DNA from: SABI01 sp963663665
Lineage (GTDB): Bacteria > Spirochaetota > Spirochaetia > Sphaerochaetales > Sphaerochaetaceae
Assembly: GCA_963663665.2 (NCBI GenBank)
Contig: CAXXKP010000006.1
Location: 316,018-380,017 of the forward strand
Direction: 5' to 3'
Length of the DNA: 64,000 bases
Shown: positions 25,902 to 34,541 of the stretch, piece by piece
Position numbering within the stretch: position 1 is the stretch's first letter
Layout of the letters: each line of letters opens with the position of its first letter
Position numbers and translations under genes: made by a program
Notes under the pieces: model-generated
Database searches by the model: none
The model's input: only the letters and a program-made list of their open reading frames with translations
Told to the model about the DNA's origin: nothing

Positions 25902-27407
25902 TTATCTGCTGGTCGCAAGAGCCATGATATTCTCACTCTTTGCATCTTCAATATTCACAAAACCGGTAAGTTTTCCTTCACACATAACAGCAACTCTATC
26001 ACTCATACGGAGGACTTCTGCAAGTTCACTACTTATCATAATAATAGATTTGCCTTCCTTTTGAACAAGCTCATTCATAAGGTGATAAATTTCACTTTTA
26101 GCACCAACATCAATCCCTCGAGTTGGCTCATCAAAAATAAGTATTGAACTATTTTTAATTAACCATTTAGCAATAACAACTTTTTGCTGATTTCCGCCAG
26201 ATAAGTTTTTCACTATCTGGTCTAAAGAAGGAGTCTTAACTTTAAGCTTATCGGTATACTCTTTACTGATTTTCTTCATAGCTTTTCTAGGAAGGAAAAG
26301 TCCAGGTGCTAGATCTTCAAAACTTGACATAATGGCATTCTCATGGACTGAAAGTTTTAGAGCAAGCCCGTACCTTTTTCTGTCTTCAGACAAATACCCA
26401 ATACCCTTTTTTACTGCATCCATTGGAGACTCTATAAGAGCTTTTTGCCCGTTAATGTAAATATTTCCTGTAGATCTATCGGCACCGAATACAGCCCTCA
26501 TTGTCTCTGTTCTTCCAGCTCCCATAAGACCTGCAAAACCGAGTATTTCTCCTTTATGTAATTCAAAGGAAACATTCTGTACTTGGCGCCCAGCGTTGAG
26601 ATTTTCAACTTTAAGAACTACAGGAGCATCGGGTGGTACATTTGAATGACTTTTGGGCTTCTCATAAATGACCCGACCGACCATCATATTAATCATCTCT
26701 TCTTTGGTGATTTCTTTAGTATTTTTTGTTCCGACATACTCGCCATCTCGGAGAACCGTCACTCTATCGGTAATTACACCAATTTCATCAAGACGGTGTG
26801 AGATATAAATCATAGCGACGCCTTTTTTAGCTAAGTCTCTCATGATTATAAATAAATCATCAATTTCTCTCTCTGTAAGAGCAGCTGAAGGTTCATCAAG
26901 AATGAGAATCTTGAGATTGTGAGAAACAGCTTTTGCAATTTCAACCATTTGTTGCTTACCAACAGTCAGGTTACTCAATTTCTCTTCAGGATCGATATTC
27001 ATATTGAGTCGTTTAAATAACTCTCTAGCCTTCTCATTCTGCCCTTTCTCATCAAGCCACCATGAGGTTTTCTTAGTACTTTCTCTACCAATAAATAAAT
27101 TTTGAGCAACACTAAGATGTTCCATCATATTCAATTCTTGGTGAACTATTGCGATACCAACATCAAGAGCATCCTTTGGTCCTAATGGATTAAATAGTTT
27201 CCCCATATAGTGTATCTCACCTGAATCCTTAGGAAAGATTCCTGTGAGAGCTTTCATGAGAGTAGATTTTCCGGCACCATTCTCTCCTACTAGAGCATGG
27301 ATTTCTCCTTCAACAAGTTCAAAGTCCACCCCCTTCAAAGCATGGACACCAGCAAATCTTTTATCGATCTTTTGCATCGAAAGTACTACGTTACTCACAG
27401 CTGACAC
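25902..27407 (-). CDS. Ribose/galactose-type ABC transporter double ATPase
   Basis: This 501-residue RbsA/MglA-like protein has two ATPase domains. The first has Walker A GENGAGKSTLMKALTG, signature LTVGKQQMVEIAKA and Walker B ILILDEPSAAL. The second has a degenerate Walker A (GLMGAGRTETMRAVFG), signature LSGGNQQKVVIAKWL and Walker B ILIFDEPTRGID. This asymmetry is normal for the family. It is the first gene of the operon behind a LacI-type operator. Confidence 0.95.
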   Translation of the reverse strand: MSAVSNVVLSMQKIDKRFAGVHALKGVDFELVEGEIHALVGENGAGKSTLMKALTGIFPKDSGEIHYMGKLFNPLGPKDALDVGIAIVHQELNMMEHLSVAQNLFIGRESTKKTSWWLDEKGQNEKARELFKRLNMNIDPEEKLSNLTVGKQQMVEIAKAVSHNLKILILDEPSAALTEREIDDLFIIMRDLAKKGVAMIYISHRLDEIGVITDRVTVLRDGEYVGTKNTKEITKEEMINMMVGRVIYEKPKSHSNVPPDAPVVLKVENLNAGRQVQNVSFELHKGEILGFAGLMGAGRTETMRAVFGADRSTGNIYINGQKALIESPMDAVKKGIGYLSEDRKRYGLALKLSVHENAIMSSFEDLAPGLFLPRKAMKKISKEYTDKLKVKTPSLDQIVKNLSGGNQQKVVIAKWLIKNSSILIFDEPTRGIDVGAKSEIYHLMNELVQKEGKSIIMISSELAEVLRMSDRVAVMCEGKLTGFVNIEDAKSENIMALATSR

Positions 27408-27421
27408 TCCTTATACTCTCT

Positions 27422-27450
27422 ATGTTCACATACCTTTTTTAAGATGTCAA
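27422..27450 (-). promoter_or_regulatory. Probable promoter of sugar ABC operon
   Basis: The minus strand has TTGACA (27450-27445), a 17-base spacer and GAACAT (27427-27422) just upstream of the ATPase gene. The -35 is consensus and the -10 is weak. Confidence 0.45.
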
Positions 27451-27456
27451 GAAAAA

Positions 27457-27474
27457 TTTGTAAACGTTTACAAA
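27457..27474. promoter_or_regulatory. LacI-family operator
   Basis: TTTGTAAACGTTTACAAA is a perfect 18-bp palindrome with the central CG typical of LacI/GalR sites. It lies directly upstream of the -35 of the sugar ABC operon. The probable binder is the LacI protein encoded at 22416-23444. Confidence 0.8.
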
Positions 27475-27498
27475 AAAATTTATCCAGATTTAACCAAA

Positions 27499-27527
27499 CA
27501 AAAAAACTCCACCTTTATAGATGGAGT
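27499..27527 (-). terminator. Rho-independent terminator of lepA
   Basis: On the minus strand, stem ACTCCA/TGGAGT with a loop containing TCTATAAAGG is followed by a run of T. It shares a 14-base core with the tkt terminator at 1511-1538. Confidence 0.85.
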
Positions 27528-27550
27528 CTTCGAAAATTGTACTGTATATG

Positions 27551-29371
27551 TTATTGATTTTTACTATCAGTAGTTTTTAAAACAGCGAGGAATGCTTGTT
27601 GCGGAATCTCTACATTTCCGACCATTTTCATTCTTTTCTTTCCTTCTTTCTGTTTCTCAAGAAGTTTTCTTTTTCTCCCAATGTCACCACCATAGCACTT
27701 CGCAGTGACATCCTTACGGTAGGCATTTACTGTTTCTCTCGAAATAATCGAGCCACCAATTGCCCCTTGTATTGCAATTTTAAACATCTGTCTCGGAATT
27801 TCGTCTTTTAATCGCTCACAGACTTGCCTTGCTCTAACTGTAGCATTTTGTTTAAATACAAGCTGACTTAAAGCATCAACAGGTTCAGCATTAACAAGAA
27901 TATCGAGTCTTACAAGATCGGTTCTTCGATATCCTATCACATGATAATCAAAACTTGCATATCCACGTGAAACAGATTTGAGTCGATCATAGAATTCAAA
28001 CAAGACCTCCGCCAGAGGCATTTCATAAATCAATTCAACCCTTTTCTCGTCAAGATAATTCATTGCTACCTGAATTCCTCTTTTTTCCATACATAGACTC
28101 ATAATATTACCAACATATGTGGTAGGCGTTATAATTTCTGCTTGTATATATGGTTCTTCTGCATAATCTACGTTCATGGGTTCAGGATACTCAAGAGGAT
28201 TATCAATTTTTAGCTCATCGCCATTTTTCATATGTACGACATATCGAACAGATGGGCTTGTGAATACGATAGAGAGATCAAATTCTCTCTCAATTCTTTC
28301 TTGGACAACCTCTAAATGGAGCATACCAAGGAATCCACATCGAAATCCAAAGCCAAGTGCAGCGGAAGAATCTTTTTCATAAATCAATGAAGCATCATTT
28401 AATTTGAGACGATCGATAGCTTCTTGGAGTTCTTCGTAATCATTTGAGTCGACTGGATAAATAGAACTGAATACAACAGGTTTAACTTCTTTAAAACCTG
28501 GCAGTGGGGTCTTACAAGGCTCACTAGCCTTCGTTACAGTGTCCCCTACTCTAATATCTCTAATAGTCTTTATGCCAGCAATAAAATAGCCTACATCACC
28601 TGCGCTAAGTTCATCACAACTTACCAGTCCCATCTTAAAAACACCAACTTCTTCAACAACATATTCACCTTTCGTTGAAAAAAGTTGAATAGTATCACCT
28701 TTCTTAATATTTCCATCAAATATCCTGAAATGGACAATAACACCTCTATATGGGTCATAATGACTATCGAAAATGAGACCCCTAAGTGGGGCATTTTCTT
28801 GACCCTTAGGAGGTGGAATATGAGCGACTATTGATTCGAATAATTCATCAACTCCCAATCCGGTCTTGGCAGAGACAAGAGATGCTAAATCAGAATCGAG
28901 TCCAAGGTCATGATTAATCTGATGAAGACATGCATCAATATCTGCGCTAGGGAGGTCAACTTTATTAATAACAGGGATTATCTCTAGGTTTAATTCCATA
29001 GCCATATACATATTTGCTAATGTCTGGGCTTCAACTCCTTGAGACGCATCGATGAGTAATAGAGCTCCTTCACAAGAGCCTATTGCTCTACTCACCTCAT
29101 ACGAGAAGTCAACGTGTCCCGGAGTATCTACAAGGTTCAGTTCGTACATATGCCCATCTTTAGCAAGATAAGGAATTGTAACTGCCTGACTTTTGATTGT
29201 GATACCACGTTCTCGTTCTATATCCATATTATCGAGCATCTGCTGTTGAATTGGTCCACGAGTGGTAACTAACTTAGCTTTGTCAATAAATCTATCTGCC
29301 AAGGTTGATTTGCCGTGGTCAATGTGCGCAATAATACAAAAATTGCGTGTGAAGTGTGAATCTTTTCCCAT
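27551..29371 (-). CDS. lepA: Elongation factor 4 (LepA), back-translocating GTPase
   Basis: This protein of about 606 residues is a ribosome-associated translational GTPase. The G1 motif is AHIDHGKST, G2 is RERGITIKSQ, G3 is DTPGHVDF, G4 is NKVD and G5 lies at VSAKTG. The C-terminal LepA-specific domain includes GGDIGRKRKLLEKQKEGKKR. The start ATG 29371 (MGKDSHFTRNF) is chosen because the upstream GTG at 29419 lies inside ftsH. The gene still overlaps none of ftsH with this start. It is the last gene of the spoVG-lepA cluster. Confidence 0.96.
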   Translation of the reverse strand: MGKDSHFTRNFCIIAHIDHGKSTLADRFIDKAKLVTTRGPIQQQMLDNMDIERERGITIKSQAVTIPYLAKDGHMYELNLVDTPGHVDFSYEVSRAIGSCEGALLLIDASQGVEAQTLANMYMAMELNLEIIPVINKVDLPSADIDACLHQINHDLGLDSDLASLVSAKTGLGVDELFESIVAHIPPPKGQENAPLRGLIFDSHYDPYRGVIVHFRIFDGNIKKGDTIQLFSTKGEYVVEEVGVFKMGLVSCDELSAGDVGYFIAGIKTIRDIRVGDTVTKASEPCKTPLPGFKEVKPVVFSSIYPVDSNDYEELQEAIDRLKLNDASLIYEKDSSAALGFGFRCGFLGMLHLEVVQERIEREFDLSIVFTSPSVRYVVHMKNGDELKIDNPLEYPEPMNVDYAEEPYIQAEIITPTTYVGNIMSLCMEKRGIQVAMNYLDEKRVELIYEMPLAEVLFEFYDRLKSVSRGYASFDYHVIGYRRTDLVRLDILVNAEPVDALSQLVFKQNATVRARQVCERLKDEIPRQMFKIAIQGAIGGSIISRETVNAYRKDVTAKCYGGDIGRKRKLLEKQKEGKKRMKMVGNVEIPQQAFLAVLKTTDSKNQ

Positions 29372-29393
29372 ATTTTTCCCAATTGACCACGTC

Positions 29394-31385
29394 TTATAAT
29401 AAAGACGTGATGCTTCCACTCATTTCAAACCCTAATAGCTCTCTGATATCTTTATCATCAAGAGTTTCACGTTCAATTAAAGCAGAAGTTAGTTTTTCGA
29501 GTTGATCACGATATTCGGTAAGGATGTGCCGAGTTTCTTTAAGAGCACCATCTAAAATCTTAGATATTTCAACATCTATTTTCTTTGCTGTATCTTCAGA
29601 ATAGTCTTTATGCTGAGCAATTTCTCTTCCCAAGAAAAGAGGTTCGTCATCTTTTCCAAATCCAATAAAACCAAGAGAACTCATTCCCCACTCTGTAACC
29701 ATCTTTCGAGCGATATCTGTTGCTTGTTTAATGTCATTGCTTGTCCCAGTAGTAGTCTCACCATACACAAGCTCCTCTGCAACATACCCCCCCATGCAAA
29801 CTTTAATCCAATCATAGAGAGCACTTTTATTCTTCGTATATGCATCTTTCTCAGGAAGGCTGATTGTCAAACCTAAGGCCCTACCATGAGGAATAATTGT
29901 AACTTTATGCAATGGATCTAAATGATCTAGATGATAATGAAGCAATGCGTGGCCAGACTCATGATATGCGGTAGCCTTTTTCTCGTCAGGGGTCATAATT
30001 TTTGAAACTTTAGCAACTCCTAGTAATAATTTATCACGAGCTTTTTCAAAGTCTTCCATTGTGACTGTGTTGCGGTTACTACGTGCTGCAAAAAGGGCTG
30101 CTTCATTTACAAGGTTGGCAAGGTCAGCACCACTCGTTCCTGGAGTTGCACGAGCAATTCTATTTAAATTAACATCATCTGCGTTTTTAATTTTTTTACA
30201 ATGGATAGAGAGAATCGCTTCTCGCTCTCCTACATCAGGCATATCGACTACAACTTGACGGTCAAATCTACCTGGCCTTAAAAGTGCAGGGTCTAAAACA
30301 TCCGGTCTATTAGTTGCCGCTATGACAATAACACCTATTGCAGTATCAAAACCATCCATTTCAACAAGCATCTGATTAAGGGTTTGTTCTCTTTCATCAT
30401 GACCACCACCAAGACCTGAACCTCTTGTCCTTCCTACAGCATCTAATTCATCAATAAATAATATACTTGGGGCATGTTTTCTCCCTTGCTCAAAAAGATC
30501 TCTCACTCGAGAAGCTCCCACACCTACAAACATTTCAACGAAGTCAGAACCACTCATATGGAAGAATGCAACCCCTGCTTCACCAGCTACTGCTTTCGCA
30601 AGTAATGTTTTACCAGTTCCAGGAGGACCAACTAGCAATACTCCTTTAGGAATCTTTGCCCCAATGGCAAGGAATCTTTTTGGATTTTTCAGGAAGTCAA
30701 CAACTTCTTGAAGCTCATACTTTGCCTCTTTTTGTCCAGCCACATCATCAAATGTGGTTTTTACATCACTTTCCATATACTCTTTAGCTTTAGACTTACT
30801 GAAAGCCATCACGTTCCCGTTAGCACCCTTTGTTTGTCTCCAAAGCATTACGGTGAAGCCAATGAAAATTATCCAAGGAAGCATTTGTAGAAGCAGTTGA
30901 AGAAATGAGACTCCCTGAACAGTACCAGTAATTTGAACATTGTATTCTTTAAGAGTATCCATGAGAGTTGTATCATCATATGGGATTCTCGTAGTAGCAC
31001 TCATACTATTACGTAAATTGAATGTTATTATTCGTTCATCTTGAATCTCTACAGAGTTTACTTGATTTGTTTCAACATACTGAAGAAATGCACTATAAGG
31101 AACCTCTTGAAGGCCCATTTTTGATCCATCATTAAAAAGCATGATTAAAAAGGTCACAATTAAGAATACAAAAAAACCTAAAGCGAGACGATTCTTTCTA
31201 TTTAAATCAAATTTAGGACCATTAGGAGAACCTTTCTTTTGAGAATTATTCCCATCATTATTGTTTCTCATTCCAGACCAATAGCCACCATCATTTTTCT
31301 TCTTATCATTATCTGAGTTATTTTTCGATCCATTTGAATCTTTTTCTGGCTCTTCATACTTTTTATCTTCGTTATCTTTGTCCAC
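29394..31385 (-). CDS. ftsH: ATP-dependent zinc metalloprotease FtsH
   Basis: This 663-residue membrane-bound AAA+ protease degrades unassembled and regulatory proteins. It has a hydrophilic N-terminus rich in Asn/Lys/Asp, then two membrane helices (about 69-85 and 160-180). Walker A is GPPGTGKTLLAKAV, Walker B ILFIDELDAVG, the SRH region includes TNRPDVLDPALLRPGRFDRQ, and the zinc site is HESGH. The Asn/Asp-rich first 60 residues are longer than in E. coli FtsH. It starts 4 bases after the tilS stop. Confidence 0.97.
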   Translation of the reverse strand: MDKDNEDKKYEEPEKDSNGSKNNSDNDKKKNDGGYWSGMRNNNDGNNSQKKGSPNGPKFDLNRKNRLALGFFVFLIVTFLIMLFNDGSKMGLQEVPYSAFLQYVETNQVNSVEIQDERIITFNLRNSMSATTRIPYDDTTLMDTLKEYNVQITGTVQGVSFLQLLLQMLPWIIFIGFTVMLWRQTKGANGNVMAFSKSKAKEYMESDVKTTFDDVAGQKEAKYELQEVVDFLKNPKRFLAIGAKIPKGVLLVGPPGTGKTLLAKAVAGEAGVAFFHMSGSDFVEMFVGVGASRVRDLFEQGRKHAPSILFIDELDAVGRTRGSGLGGGHDEREQTLNQMLVEMDGFDTAIGVIVIAATNRPDVLDPALLRPGRFDRQVVVDMPDVGEREAILSIHCKKIKNADDVNLNRIARATPGTSGADLANLVNEAALFAARSNRNTVTMEDFEKARDKLLLGVAKVSKIMTPDEKKATAYHESGHALLHYHLDHLDPLHKVTIIPHGRALGLTISLPEKDAYTKNKSALYDWIKVCMGGYVAEELVYGETTTGTSNDIKQATDIARKMVTEWGMSSLGFIGFGKDDEPLFLGREIAQHKDYSEDTAKKIDVEISKILDGALKETRHILTEYRDQLEKLTSALIERETLDDKDIRELLGFEMSGSITSLL

Positions 31386-31389
31386 AATA

Positions 31390-32799
31390 TTATCCTTCTA
31401 TAATCTTTATACTATATAATGTAGTTAATTTTCCAGCAAGGGGCGAGAGAAATACACGTTTAGACACCCTATCTTTACCCCTAAAACATCTTCCAAATAT
31501 TGCAATAACCCCTATGTCATCAACTAAAATGGGTATCTCCCACCTAACTGAGGCTTCAATATGCCAACTTGCAAATAATGAGGAAACACTCTTTGTTCCC
31601 TCTTTCAATTCAATGGTATCGTGAGATTGATAGGATCTCACCGCTAATTGGCCTACAATACATTCATCATCTATCCAAATTGTCTCTTTATCTTCTTCTT
31701 TGATACTCATCTTCCCTTGTCGCACTAAATAATAAGAATGATGAAGGTGTGTATAATTTGAATATACTAGGGAAAAATAGAAAACGCCTAGTGCCTCTTT
31801 TCCCTTTCTCCATTTCATCTCACTATTCGAGAAGGTAAGAAAAGAGTGTGCTAGATCAATTCTGCTCGATTTTCTCTTGCCTTGTATTATCGTAACAATA
31901 TCGTCAACGCTTTGACTTGGTAAACGGAGTCGTCCAACAAAAGATAACTGATTATACGCATAATAGAGAACTCTTCGTAATATCACAGGTGGGAAATTAG
32001 TGAGATACTTTATATCTAACACAATTTCCTCATCGCTCAATTTTCTTACACTCTTTGCGCTAGCTTCACGAGCAACCCCATCAACATATTCATTCAATTG
32101 CTCCATTTCATCACTAAGACGAGAAAGGCCATCGTCCCAACGAGGAAAAATATCTTTTAAAGTTGGAACGAGTAAATGCCGAATTTTGTTTCGTAAATAG
32201 AGATGCTCATTATTAGTTGGATCTTCTACCCATTGGAGTTGTTTTTCAGTCAGATATTCTTCAATCTCTCCTCTCGTAATCCCTAGCAAAGGCCGAATAA
32301 GTGAACCTGCCTGTTCTTGAATTGGGGCTGAAAAATTATGCCTGCTTCCTTGAAATAACCGCATAAGTAACGTTTCACTCTGATCATTCTTATTGTGAGC
32401 CGTTGCTATATAAGAAAATGTTAATCGTTTTCGAATCTCTTCTAATCTGGCATACCGATAAAAGCGAGCAGCCTCTTCAAGACCATTCTTTCTTTCTTTG
32501 GATAATTGTTCTATTTCGCCCTCTCTTGCTTCGATAAGAATAAAATCAACGTCAAGAGAAGTACACACAGCCCTATTTTGGTCAACTTCCCGAATAAGTT
32601 CTATCTCATCTCTTAATCTATGATTCACATAAAGAGCCTTTATGTAGTCCTTAGGATAACATTGCCTAAGCAGCGATAAAAGAGAGAGCGAATCAGCCCC
32701 TCCACTAAAAGCAACAAGAATTCCATCAGTTAATGAAATTCTGTGTGTAGCAAGAAATTCCTCAACTTTATTAAGAAGTGACTCTTCGATTGTATGCAC
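31390..32799 (-). CDS. tilS: tRNA(Ile)-lysidine synthase
   Basis: This 469-residue enzyme modifies the wobble C of tRNA-Ile(CAU) to lysidine using ATP and lysine. The PP-loop SGGADSLSLL is at residues 30-40, followed by TAHNKNDQSETLLMRLFQGS, typical of TilS/MesJ. The C-terminal region is divergent. The GTG start at 32799 has GGAGG 6 bases upstream and overlaps the end of pth by 29 bases. Its place between pth and ftsH is the standard spirochaete and wider bacterial arrangement. Confidence 0.94.
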   Translation of the reverse strand: MHTIEESLLNKVEEFLATHRISLTDGILVAFSGGADSLSLLSLLRQCYPKDYIKALYVNHRLRDEIELIREVDQNRAVCTSLDVDFILIEAREGEIEQLSKERKNGLEEAARFYRYARLEEIRKRLTFSYIATAHNKNDQSETLLMRLFQGSRHNFSAPIQEQAGSLIRPLLGITRGEIEEYLTEKQLQWVEDPTNNEHLYLRNKIRHLLVPTLKDIFPRWDDGLSRLSDEMEQLNEYVDGVAREASAKSVRKLSDEEIVLDIKYLTNFPPVILRRVLYYAYNQLSFVGRLRLPSQSVDDIVTIIQGKRKSSRIDLAHSFLTFSNSEMKWRKGKEALGVFYFSLVYSNYTHLHHSYYLVRQGKMSIKEEDKETIWIDDECIVGQLAVRSYQSHDTIELKEGTKSVSSLFASWHIEASVRWEIPILVDDIGVIAIFGRCFRGKDRVSKRVFLSPLAGKLTTLYSIKIIEG

Positions 32800-33340
32800 G
32801 AGAGACCTCCTCTAAAGGAACTTTATTAATAAGATCTTTAAGAGCATTTGTTGCTTCATCAATTCCTTTTTGGAGCATCGCCTTTTCTGTATCATCTTGT
32901 GGAACACCAAGGACAAAATCGACAACACTCTCGGGAGGGGAAGGACGCCCAATTCCTATATAAAGACGAATGAAATCATGCTCTGCGAGATTTGCTATAA
33001 GTGATTTCAAACCATTATGACCAGCACTCCCACCTCCTCGCTTAATCCGAATTATTCCTGCTGGCAAGTCTAGAGTATCGCAAATAACGATAATATCTTT
33101 CGCAGAGTATGTGTTTAGAGGGGAGAAGGTTAATACTTTCCCAGAGTTATTCATATACGTGAGAGGTGTGACGATAAGGGTTTCTTTATTAAGTTTACTA
33201 AAGGCGTAGGGACGACAACAGCGTTTTCTCATCTTTACTTGAAAAAACGCTGTTATTTGTTCTAGGACATTAAATCCTACATTATGTCGTGTATTGCTGT
33301 AAGTAAGCCCTGGATTCCCAAGACCAATAATAAGTGGCAG
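32771..33340 (-). CDS. pth: Peptidyl-tRNA hydrolase, apparent CTG start
   Basis: This 189-residue enzyme releases peptides from stalled peptidyl-tRNA. All catalytic landmarks are present only if the frame is read from 33340: GLGNPG (catalytic Asn), TRHN (catalytic His), YMNNSGK, CDTLDLPAG (Asp) and GGGSAGHNGLKS. The first in-frame ATG is at 33232, after the catalytic His, and would give an inactive protein. No in-frame ATG, GTG or TTG lies between the rplY stop and the conserved N-terminus. A CTG at 33340 sits 5 bases after a perfect AAGGAGG. It starts 11 bases downstream of rplY. Confidence 0.9.
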   Translation of the reverse strand: MPLIIGLGNPGLTYSNTRHNVGFNVLEQITAFFQVKMRKRCCRPYAFSKLNKETLIVTPLTYMNNSGKVLTFSPLNTYSAKDIIVICDTLDLPAGIIRIKRGGGSAGHNGLKSLIANLAEHDFIRLYIGIGRPSPPESVVDFVLGVPQDDTEKAMLQKGIDEATNALKDLINKVPLEEVSRAYNRRVTS

Positions 33341-33351
33341 AATAGCCTCCT

Positions 33352-33966
33352 TTATTTCTCTTCAGCTTCTTCTACTTCTTCTTCAGATTCTTCTTCATCA
33401 GATGCAGCAACTACTTCTTTCACACCCTTGACTGTTGCAATAGTCATATCTTGTGTATGAAGGAACTTAACGCCGGCTGGGACAACTACTTGTGCAATAT
33501 GAACACTTTCATTGATATTTAAACTAGAAACATCTACTTCAATAGATTGTGGTAAATCTTTTGGCAAACATTCGACTTCAATTTCATGAGTAATCTGCTC
33601 TAAAACTCCACCAAATTTTGCCCCTACTGGATTCCCAACAAGTACAACAGATACGTGAGTTCTTAATACTTCACCTTTCGTTACTTCAAAAAAGTCAACA
33701 TGAAGAACTTTCCCGAGCATTACATTCTCTTGAAAATCTTTCATTAGAACGCTGTAATTCTTTCTTCCTACTTTAATGGTTAAAAGTGTAGATTCTGAAA
33801 AGTGGCGTAATTTATTCTGGAACTCTTTTGCATCGAGCGTAATATGCTCATTGTCATTCTTTCCATAGATGACTGCAGGTATACGGCCTTGAGCCAATAC
33901 TCTTCTTGAACCGGCTGAGCCGAAGTCCTCGGTTCTTTTTTCACCAGTCAACTTCATATCTTTCAT
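33352..33966 (-). CDS. rplY: Ribosomal protein bL25 (CTC form)
   Basis: This 204-residue bL25/CTC protein binds 5S rRNA. The N-terminal L25 domain (GSRRVLAQGRIPAVIYGKND) is followed by the TL5/CTC beta domain (VECLPKDLPQSIEVDVSSLN). An acidic Glu-rich tail of about 20 residues completes it. The long form is typical outside gamma-proteobacteria. GAGGAG lies 6 bases before ATG 33966. The gene follows tRNA-Gln on the same strand. Confidence 0.96.
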   Translation of the reverse strand: MKDMKLTGEKRTEDFGSAGSRRVLAQGRIPAVIYGKNDNEHITLDAKEFQNKLRHFSESTLLTIKVGRKNYSVLMKDFQENVMLGKVLHVDFFEVTKGEVLRTHVSVVLVGNPVGAKFGGVLEQITHEIEVECLPKDLPQSIEVDVSSLNINESVHIAQVVVPAGVKFLHTQDMTIATVKGVKEVVAASDEEESEEEVEEAEEK

Positions 33967-33994
33967 GAAAAACTCCTCTTGATAATCCTAAAAA

Positions 33995-34066
33995 CAGGGG
34001 CGGCAGGATTCGAACCTACGCATGCCGGCACCAAAAACCAGAGCCTTACCACTTGGCTACACCCCT
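33995..34066 (-). tRNA. tRNA-Gln (anticodon TTG)
   Basis: A 72-base cloverleaf reads on the minus strand. The acceptor arm is AGGGGTG/CGCCCCT with discriminator G, and the D arm is GCC/GGC. The anticodon stem CTGGT/GCCGG holds loop TTTTGGT (anticodon TTG). The T arm has GTAGG and TTCGAAT. CCA is not encoded. A short T run follows. It lies between spoVG and rplY. Confidence 0.95.
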
Positions 34067-34185
34067 ATACCCACCGATTCAGTAGGAAGTCACACTAGGT
34101 GACATCGCACATCAAAATACAGGTTTTTACTCTGTTTGTCCAGTGGTAATCGACTGTTTAAGAGATTTTCTTAATTATTATTGGT

Positions 34186-34470
34186 CTATTCATCCCAATC
34201 TTGACTTTCAGCCGGTTCATCTGCACTTTCGTATGCTTCAAGAATAGCCTCTTGCATTATTGCTCTAAAGTCACTGCTAATAGGATGAGCAACATCTTTA
34301 AACTCACCACTCTTAGTTTTTCTACTTGGCATTGCAACAAATAATCCACTTTTCCCATCAATAACTTTTAAATTGTGAATTACAAATTGGTCGTCGAACG
34401 TAATGGTAGCATATGCTCGCAATTTACCTTCCGAAGTAATTTTCCTCACCCTCACGTCAGTAATTTTCAT
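34186..34470 (-). CDS. spoVG: Regulator SpoVG
   Basis: This 94-residue protein is a small nucleic-acid-binding regulator widespread in Firmicutes and spirochaetes. It reads MKITDVRVRKI near the N-terminus, then IHNLKVIDGKSGLFVAMPSR and HPISSDFRAIMQEAILEAY, all hallmarks of the family. A short acidic tail follows. In other spirochaetes it binds DNA and RNA; the targets here are unknown. GAGGTG lies upstream of ATG 34470. Confidence 0.97.
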   Translation of the reverse strand: MKITDVRVRKITSEGKLRAYATITFDDQFVIHNLKVIDGKSGLFVAMPSRKTKSGEFKDVAHPISSDFRAIMQEAILEAYESADEPAESQDWDE

Positions 34471-34511
34471 GTCTGCACCTCTTATGCTGTAAATTTAATA
34501 AACGTATATTT

Positions 34512-34541
34512 ACTTTACAAGAGATGCATACAATTTGTCAA
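34512..34541 (-). promoter_or_regulatory. Possible spoVG promoter overlapping the ispE 3' end
   Basis: The minus strand has TTGACA (34541-34536), an 18-base spacer and TAAAGT (34517-34512), placing the start about 45 bases before spoVG. Confidence 0.4.

Noticed and set aside
29372..29419. Longer LepA start at a GTG inside ftsH
   Set aside because: The conserved N-terminus starts near MGKDSHFTRNF, and the extension is the ftsH 3' end read in another frame.
32771..33232. pth as a truncated pseudogene starting at the first ATG
   Set aside because: The missing N-terminus with catalytic Asn and His is present in frame upstream, with a perfect ribosome site.
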